Source: Saliphagus infecundisoli (GTDB lineage Archaea > Halobacteriota > Halobacteria > Halobacteriales > Natrialbaceae). From it: a stretch of 64,000 bases of DNA. Positions 59,466 to 64,000 of the stretch are shown here, piece after piece. The stretch is taken from assembly GCF_020177375.1 (NCBI RefSeq), contig NZ_JAIWHV010000005.1:62001-126000 (forward strand), given 5' to 3'. The position numbers and the translations under genes were made by a program. Under the pieces are notes generated by a model. It made no database searches. It was not told where the DNA came from and worked only from the letters and a program-made list of their open reading frames with translations. Each line of letters opens with the position of its first letter. Position 1 is the first letter of the stretch.

Positions 59466-60338
59466 ATGGTGCTCGATACTCACACCCACGCCTGGGGACC
59501 GCCGTCACCGGCCCACCCCTGGACGAACGGGCCACTGGTCGAGGACGGCGTCGACTCCTTTTCAGTCGAGACGGTCTACCGCGGGGAATCGTTGCTCGCC
59601 GACATGGACGCGGCCGGGATCGACGAGGCCGTCGTCGTCGGCTACCCGATCGGCGAGTGGACGGACAACCGGTACACCGAGCGGGTCGCCCGGGAGTTCG
59701 ACCGGCTCTACGGCGTCGTCATGCTAGATCAGTTCGCCGACGGCGCGAGCGAGGAACTCCGGGGATCGATGGACGTCGAGGGAATTCTCGGCTTTCGTCT
59801 GGGTGCGATCTGTCCGTACGACCGGATGTGGGAGACGTTCGACCCCGAGGTAGAGTGGCTCCGGGAGGCGATCGACGAGACCGCCTTCTGGGAGGCCGCC
59901 CGGGAGACCAACGCGCTCGTTCAGATTCTCGCCCACGAGGACCAGTTGGCGCAGGTCGTCGAGCTGGTCGAGACCTATCCCGATCTCACCTACGCGCTCG
60001 ATCACTTCGCCCATGCCGACCCGGAGGTTCCGCCCGCGGAGGGACCGTTCGCCCGCCTCGCCGACCTCGCCGATCACGACGTCGCGGTGAAGGTCTCGGA
60101 GATCCCCCATCGCTCGCTGGAAGGCTTTCCCTACCGGGACGTACACGACCACGTCCGGTGGCTCGTCGAGACGTTCGGTCGCGAACGGGTCGTCTGGGGC
60201 TCTGACTTCCCCAACGTGAGCGACGTCGCGGGCTACGGGGAATCCCTGCGGTGGCTCGACCACGTCGACGGACTCTCCGGGGAGGACCGCGAGTGGATCT
60301 CCGGGCGGGCGTTCCGGGATCTGGTCGGGCTCGAGTGA
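59466..60338 (+). CDS. Amidohydrolase (TIM-barrel lactonase type)
   Basis: This 290-residue protein starts VLDTHTHAWGPP, the HxH metal motif. It continues with LAHEDQLAQVVELV, the ALDHFAHADP His motif, VAVKVSEIPH and the terminal metal Asp in VVWGSDFPNVSD. This is the amidohydrolase-2 layout of sugar lactonases and decarboxylases. With a GH2 glycosidase and an SDR following, a role in breaking down a sugar lactone or acid is a reasonable inference. Confidence 0.87.
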   Translation: MVLDTHTHAWGPPSPAHPWTNGPLVEDGVDSFSVETVYRGESLLADMDAAGIDEAVVVGYPIGEWTDNRYTERVAREFDRLYGVVMLDQFADGASEELRGSMDVEGILGFRLGAICPYDRMWETFDPEVEWLREAIDETAFWEAARETNALVQILAHEDQLAQVVELVETYPDLTYALDHFAHADPEVPPAEGPFARLADLADHDVAVKVSEIPHRSLEGFPYRDVHDHVRWLVETFGRERVVWGSDFPNVSDVAGYGESLRWLDHVDGLSGEDREWISGRAFRDLVGLE

Positions 60339-60381
60339 ATCGCCGACGGATTCTTGCGCTCCCGGTCGAAACGGGGGGTCG

Positions 60382-63144
60382 ATGACGCCATCGGAGATAT
60401 CGCTTTCCGGGACGTGGGAGCTTCGTCTGGACCCCGACGGGGAGGGTGCGGTCGGCTGGCCCGACGCCGAGACCGACGGGACGATCACCCTTCCGGGGAC
60501 CACCGACGAGTACGGCTACGGCGAGCGTCCCGAGGAGACACCGCGCGAACACCTGACCCGCACCTCGCGCTACGAGGGGCCGGCATGGTACAGGCGCACG
60601 ATCCCGGTTCCCGACTCGTGGGCCGGGAAGCGGGTCACGCTGACCGTTGAGCGGAGCCGCGAGACGACGCTGTGGGTCGACGGCGAGCGGATCGGTTCGC
60701 GGGTCTGTCTGAGCACGCCCCACGTCTACGACGTGACCGACGCGCTCGAGCCCGGCGACTGCGAGGTCACCATCCGAGTCGACAACGACGGCGATTCGAT
60801 GGATCGCCGCGGGGTGAGACGGTCCCATGCAGTGGCCGAGCACACCCAGACGAACTGGAACGGGGTCGTCGGCGACCTCCGTCTCGAGGCGACCGACCCG
60901 GTCCGGATCGAAGATCTCCGGGCGATCCCCGACGGCGACGGCTTCGCCCTCGAGATCACCACGGTGAACGACGCCGGGGACGACCGCGAGGGACACCTCC
61001 GGGTCGCCGCCGAGAGCACGAACGCCGACGAGAGCCACCACCCGGACCCGATCGAGCGGCGGGTCGAACTTCCCGCGGGGGAGACGACCCACCAGCTCCG
61101 GTACGCCCTCGGTCCCAACGCCCTGTCGTGGGACGAGTTCTCCCCGGCGGTCTACGAGCTGCGCGCGGCTCTCGATAGCGGGGAGTACGCCGACGAGATC
61201 GAGACGACCGCCGGGCTCCGCGAGGTCGCCGTCGAGGGGACCCAGCTCGCGATCGGGGATCGAACCGTCTTCCTCCGGGGGCGGACCGACTGCTGTGTCT
61301 TCCCCGAGACGGGCTACCCGCCGACCTCGACCGCAGAGTGGGTCGAGCACATGGAGGTCGCGAAGGCCCACGGGCTGAACCACTACCGCTTTCATAGCTG
61401 GTGTCCCCCCGAGGCGGCCTTCGAGGCGGCCGACCGCGTCGGGATCTACCTCCTGCCCGAGTGCTCCCAGTGGGACGCCCGGGGGTCGCTGGTCGAGGAC
61501 GACGACTACGACTACTACCGACGGGAGGCCGACCGGATCCTCGCGGCCTACGGCAATCATCCCTCGTTCGTCGCGTTCGGCCTGGGCAACGAGAACCAGG
61601 GCGACGAGGAGCGGATGGCCGACCTCGTCGCCCGCTGTCGGGACCGCGACGGCCGCCGGCTCTACGTCTCGGGCGCGAACGACTTCCTCTCGGCGCCCCG
61701 TCCCGGCCCGCAGGACGACCTCTTCATCACCGCGAACGTCCCCGAGGATCCCGACGCTCCCGAGGAATCGGATCTGGTCCCGGTCCGCGGGACGGGCCAC
61801 GTCAACGATCGCCCGCCCTCGACCACGACCGACTACCGCGAGGAGATCGCACCCTACGACCTCCCGGTCGTCGGCCACGAGATCGGCCAGTTCCAGATCT
61901 ATCCAGACTTCGACGAGGCCCGGAAGTACACCGGCGTCCTCGAGGCCCGCAACCTCGAACGGTTCGAGCGTTCGCTCGCCGACCACCACATGGCGGGCGA
62001 CGACCGGCGGTTTCAGGCCGCCTCGGGCGCGCTCGCGGCGACGTGCTACCGCGAGGAGATCGAGGCCGCGCTGCGAACCCCGGGGTTCGGGGGGTTCCAG
62101 CTGCTCGACCTGGCCGACTTCCCCGGCCAGGGGACCGCCCTCGTGGGGGTCCGCGACGCCTTCATGGACTCGAAGGGCGTGATCGAGCCCCACGAGTGGC
62201 GGCGGTTCTGTGCCCCGCAAGTTCCCCTCCTCCTGATGGACCGCTACGCCTGGACCGACGGCGAGACGTTCGAGGCCGAGGCGAAGCTCGCGAACTACGG
62301 CCCGGCAGGGGTCGAGGACGCCGCCGCCGAATGGGCAATCACGGACGGCGAGCGAAAGGTCGCGGGCGGCACCCTCCCGGACCGGACCGTCGACCAGGGC
62401 GAACTCGCCCCGCTCGGAACGATCGAGGCGTCGCTCTCGGAGGTCGACGCGCCCGCCGCCCTCGAGATCGATCTCGAAGTTTCGGGGACCGATCGCCGGA
62501 CGAGCTACCCGATCTGGGTGTACCCCGACCGCTCGGACGACCCCCTCGCCGACGTGAACGTCGCCGTCCGGCACCGTTTCGACGACCGGGCCCGGGAACT
62601 GCTCGCGGAGGGCCGGCGGGTCCTGGTCGTGCCCGACGAGGGGGCGCTCCGGTACTCGCTGCGAGGGTCGTTCCAGCCGGACTTCTGGAACTACGAGCTG
62701 TTCAAGCAGAACGGAAAACCGGGGACGCTGGGGATCGCCTGCGACCCGGAGCACCCGCTGTTCGAGTCGTTCCCGACGGCGGGCCACGCCGACTGGCAGT
62801 GGTGGCACCTGCTTCGCCACGCTCGGCCGATCGTCGTCGACGACGCGCCCGCGGCGTTCGAGCCGACGGTCCGGGCGATCGACACGATCTACCGCAATCA
62901 CAAGCTCGCGCTGTTCGCCGAGACCGCCGTCGGCGACGGACGGCTCGCGGTCTGCTCGCTCGACCTCGAGCCCGACCATCCGACGGTCGACCAGTTCCGG
63001 GAGAGCCTCGCCGCCTATCTCGAGTCGCCGGCGTTCGACCCGGAGCCGGCGATCACGACCGGCGTCCTCGAGAGCCTCCTCGGCGGCGAGGACGAACGAG
63101 GAGCGTACGGCGACGACGCGAACGGCCCCTGGATCGACGGCTGA
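60382..63144 (+). CDS. Glycoside hydrolase family 2-like enzyme
   Basis: This 920-residue enzyme has an N-terminal sugar-binding domain (1-165; ISLSGTWELRLD, AWYRRTIPVPDSWAGKRVTL, TTLWVDGERIG). An Ig-like domain (170-285) follows, then a TIM barrel. The acid/base Glu404 is in FGLGNENQG and the likely nucleophile Glu500 in VGHEIGQFQIYPDF. A C-terminal beta domain and an alpha/beta tail complete it. No signal peptide is seen, so it acts inside the cell on imported oligosaccharides. GH2 covers beta-galactosidase, mannosidase, glucuronidase and glucosaminidase; I cannot choose. Confidence 0.88.
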   Translation: MTPSEISLSGTWELRLDPDGEGAVGWPDAETDGTITLPGTTDEYGYGERPEETPREHLTRTSRYEGPAWYRRTIPVPDSWAGKRVTLTVERSRETTLWVDGERIGSRVCLSTPHVYDVTDALEPGDCEVTIRVDNDGDSMDRRGVRRSHAVAEHTQTNWNGVVGDLRLEATDPVRIEDLRAIPDGDGFALEITTVNDAGDDREGHLRVAAESTNADESHHPDPIERRVELPAGETTHQLRYALGPNALSWDEFSPAVYELRAALDSGEYADEIETTAGLREVAVEGTQLAIGDRTVFLRGRTDCCVFPETGYPPTSTAEWVEHMEVAKAHGLNHYRFHSWCPPEAAFEAADRVGIYLLPECSQWDARGSLVEDDDYDYYRREADRILAAYGNHPSFVAFGLGNENQGDEERMADLVARCRDRDGRRLYVSGANDFLSAPRPGPQDDLFITANVPEDPDAPEESDLVPVRGTGHVNDRPPSTTTDYREEIAPYDLPVVGHEIGQFQIYPDFDEARKYTGVLEARNLERFERSLADHHMAGDDRRFQAASGALAATCYREEIEAALRTPGFGGFQLLDLADFPGQGTALVGVRDAFMDSKGVIEPHEWRRFCAPQVPLLLMDRYAWTDGETFEAEAKLANYGPAGVEDAAAEWAITDGERKVAGGTLPDRTVDQGELAPLGTIEASLSEVDAPAALEIDLEVSGTDRRTSYPIWVYPDRSDDPLADVNVAVRHRFDDRARELLAEGRRVLVVPDEGALRYSLRGSFQPDFWNYELFKQNGKPGTLGIACDPEHPLFESFPTAGHADWQWWHLLRHARPIVVDDAPAAFEPTVRAIDTIYRNHKLALFAETAVGDGRLAVCSLDLEPDHPTVDQFRESLAAYLESPAFDPEPAITTGVLESLLGGEDERGAYGDDANGPWIDG

Positions 63145-63233
63145 GCCCGGATATCCGTGTAGAGAGGGAGGACATCCGCGCGGCCGGCCCGGTGGAGCCA
63201 CACCACTAAGGTCCCGCCCGCCCTGCTCCAGTC

Positions 63234-64000
63234 ATGGGAACGTCCACGTACGATTTCGAGGGCGAGACGGCGATCGTGACCGGCGGAAGCTCCGGCATCG
63301 GCCGGGCCGTGGCCCGGCGGTTCGGGGAGGCGGGCGCGACGGTCGTCGTCGCCGACGTCCGCGCGGAGCCGAAGGGCAAAGGCGGGCCGACCCACGAAGC
63401 GATCGAGGACCAGGGGGGACGGGCGACGTTCGTCGGGACCGACGTGAGCGATCCGGCGGCCGTCGAGTCGCTGGTCGAGGGCGCCCGCGAGTTCGGCGGC
63501 GTCGACATCATGGTCAACAACGCGGGGATCTTCCGGGGCGCCCCGCTGCTCGAAACCGATACCGACACGTTCGACCGGCTGTACGCCACCAACGCCCGGA
63601 GCGTGCTCGTGGGCACCCGCGCGGCCGCCACGGACATGCTCGATCGAGAAGAGCCGGGCACCGTCGTCAACACGGCCTCGATCAGCTCGGAGTTCGCCCA
63701 GGCCGGCCACGCGGCCTACGACCCCTCGAAGGCCGCCGTGATGATGCTTACTCGCGTGGCGGCTCTCGAGCTCGCCGGCCGGGGGATCCGGGTCAACGCG
63801 GTCGCCCCCGGTGCCGTCGCGACCGGGATCGGTTCGGGGGGCGAGGAGTACTCGATCCCCGACTCCGCTCGCGTCGAAAAGGAGGCGCCGATGGGCCGGC
63901 GGGCGGATCCCGAGGAGATCGCCGGTTCCTACCTCTTTCTGGCCAGCGAGGATGCCTCGTTCGTGACCGGACATCTGCTGTACGCCGACGGCGGCTACGC
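63234..64000 (+). CDS. Short-chain dehydrogenase/reductase (runs off the window)
   Basis: 255 residues are visible. The nucleotide motif is TGGSSGIG near residue 17, with an acidic residue in VVADVRAE favouring NAD, NNAG near residue 91, catalytic Ser in NTASIS, and the YDPSK pair. The tail LLYADGGYA shows that only a few residues lie beyond 64000. It probably oxidises a sugar or polyol within the cluster of the GH2 enzyme and amidohydrolase. Confidence 0.9.
   Translation, partial: MGTSTYDFEGETAIVTGGSSGIGRAVARRFGEAGATVVVADVRAEPKGKGGPTHEAIEDQGGRATFVGTDVSDPAAVESLVEGAREFGGVDIMVNNAGIFRGAPLLETDTDTFDRLYATNARSVLVGTRAAATDMLDREEPGTVVNTASISSEFAQAGHAAYDPSKAAVMMLTRVAALELAGRGIRVNAVAPGAVATGIGSGGEEYSIPDSARVEKEAPMGRRADPEEIAGSYLFLASEDASFVTGHLLYADGGY

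Noticed and set aside
59986-63201. A 1071-residue minus-strand open frame opposite the GH2 gene
   Set aside because: Composition is shadow-like and no domain is seen. The plus strand has a complete GH2 enzyme with both catalytic residues.

Overview
The window is chromosomal DNA of a halophilic archaeon (class Halobacteria). Four things point there. GC content is high apart from a few AT-rich islands. The predicted proteins are strongly acidic. Many genes have TATA-like boxes 25-35 bp before the start codon and no Shine-Dalgarno motif (leaderless style). Several families are typical of haloarchaea: Azf-type NAD glucose-6-phosphate dehydrogenase, doublet histone, multi-OB-fold RPA, Hvo_1808-type surface metalloproteases, DUF5790/DUF5806/DUF5783 proteins and rubredoxin-like small proteins. 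I cannot assign the genus from sequence alone.

Layout, left to right. 1-9 kb: the end of a creatininase-family gene, an MFS transporter, an ABC-2 permease/ATPase pair whose ATPase carries an apparent frameshift, mptD, azf, an M29 aminopeptidase and a YhhQ-type queuosine/archaeosine precursor transporter. 9-20 kb: a type IV pilin, three tRNA genes (CAT with intron, Asn-GTT with intron, Arg-GCG), moaB, cca, and a chromatin/DNA-binding cluster (histone deacetylase-family enzyme, doublet histone, RPA). It also has an acidic, sequon-rich lipoprotein. Two of the tRNA genes are flanked by partial copies of their own 3' ends. 20-25 kb: galactokinase, a sugar-1-phosphate nucleotidyltransferase, RNase P RNA on the minus strand, an AMMECR1-domain gene and an IS200/IS605-type (tnpB-only) element with a nonsense mutation. 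25-37 kb: NAD salvage genes pncB and pncA, two Hvo_1808-type metalloproteases, an M23-like protein, a lipoate ligase-like protein, a beta-propeller protein and a thiolase. 37.6-39.5 kb: a second tnpB element, itself split by a 498-bp non-coding element. 39.5-48 kb: alaX, an NmrA-like gene, an orphan ABC ATPase, a long-chain acyl-CoA synthetase, an MBL hydrolase and a Tat-exported glycosidase-like protein with a palindrome over its start codon. 48-56.5 kb: a MoxR / DUF58 / DUF4350 / DUF4129-like membrane module split into divergent blocks. 56.5-64 kb: small metal-binding proteins, panE, an NFU-type Fe-S protein, and a carbohydrate cluster (amidohydrolase, GH2 glycosidase, SDR) that runs off the window.

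The main non-obvious signals are these. Both tnpB elements sit exactly at host gene ends and supply stop codons to host genes (AMMECR1, pncB, thiolase). A 498-bp non-autonomous element is inserted in-frame and without a scar inside tnpB number 2. The tRNA-flanking repeats look like integration footprints. The ABC ATPase C-terminus lies in a shifted frame. A DUF4385 gene survives only as a 28-codon remnant. Several micro-ORFs and small membrane or zinc proteins are too short for ordinary gene callers.
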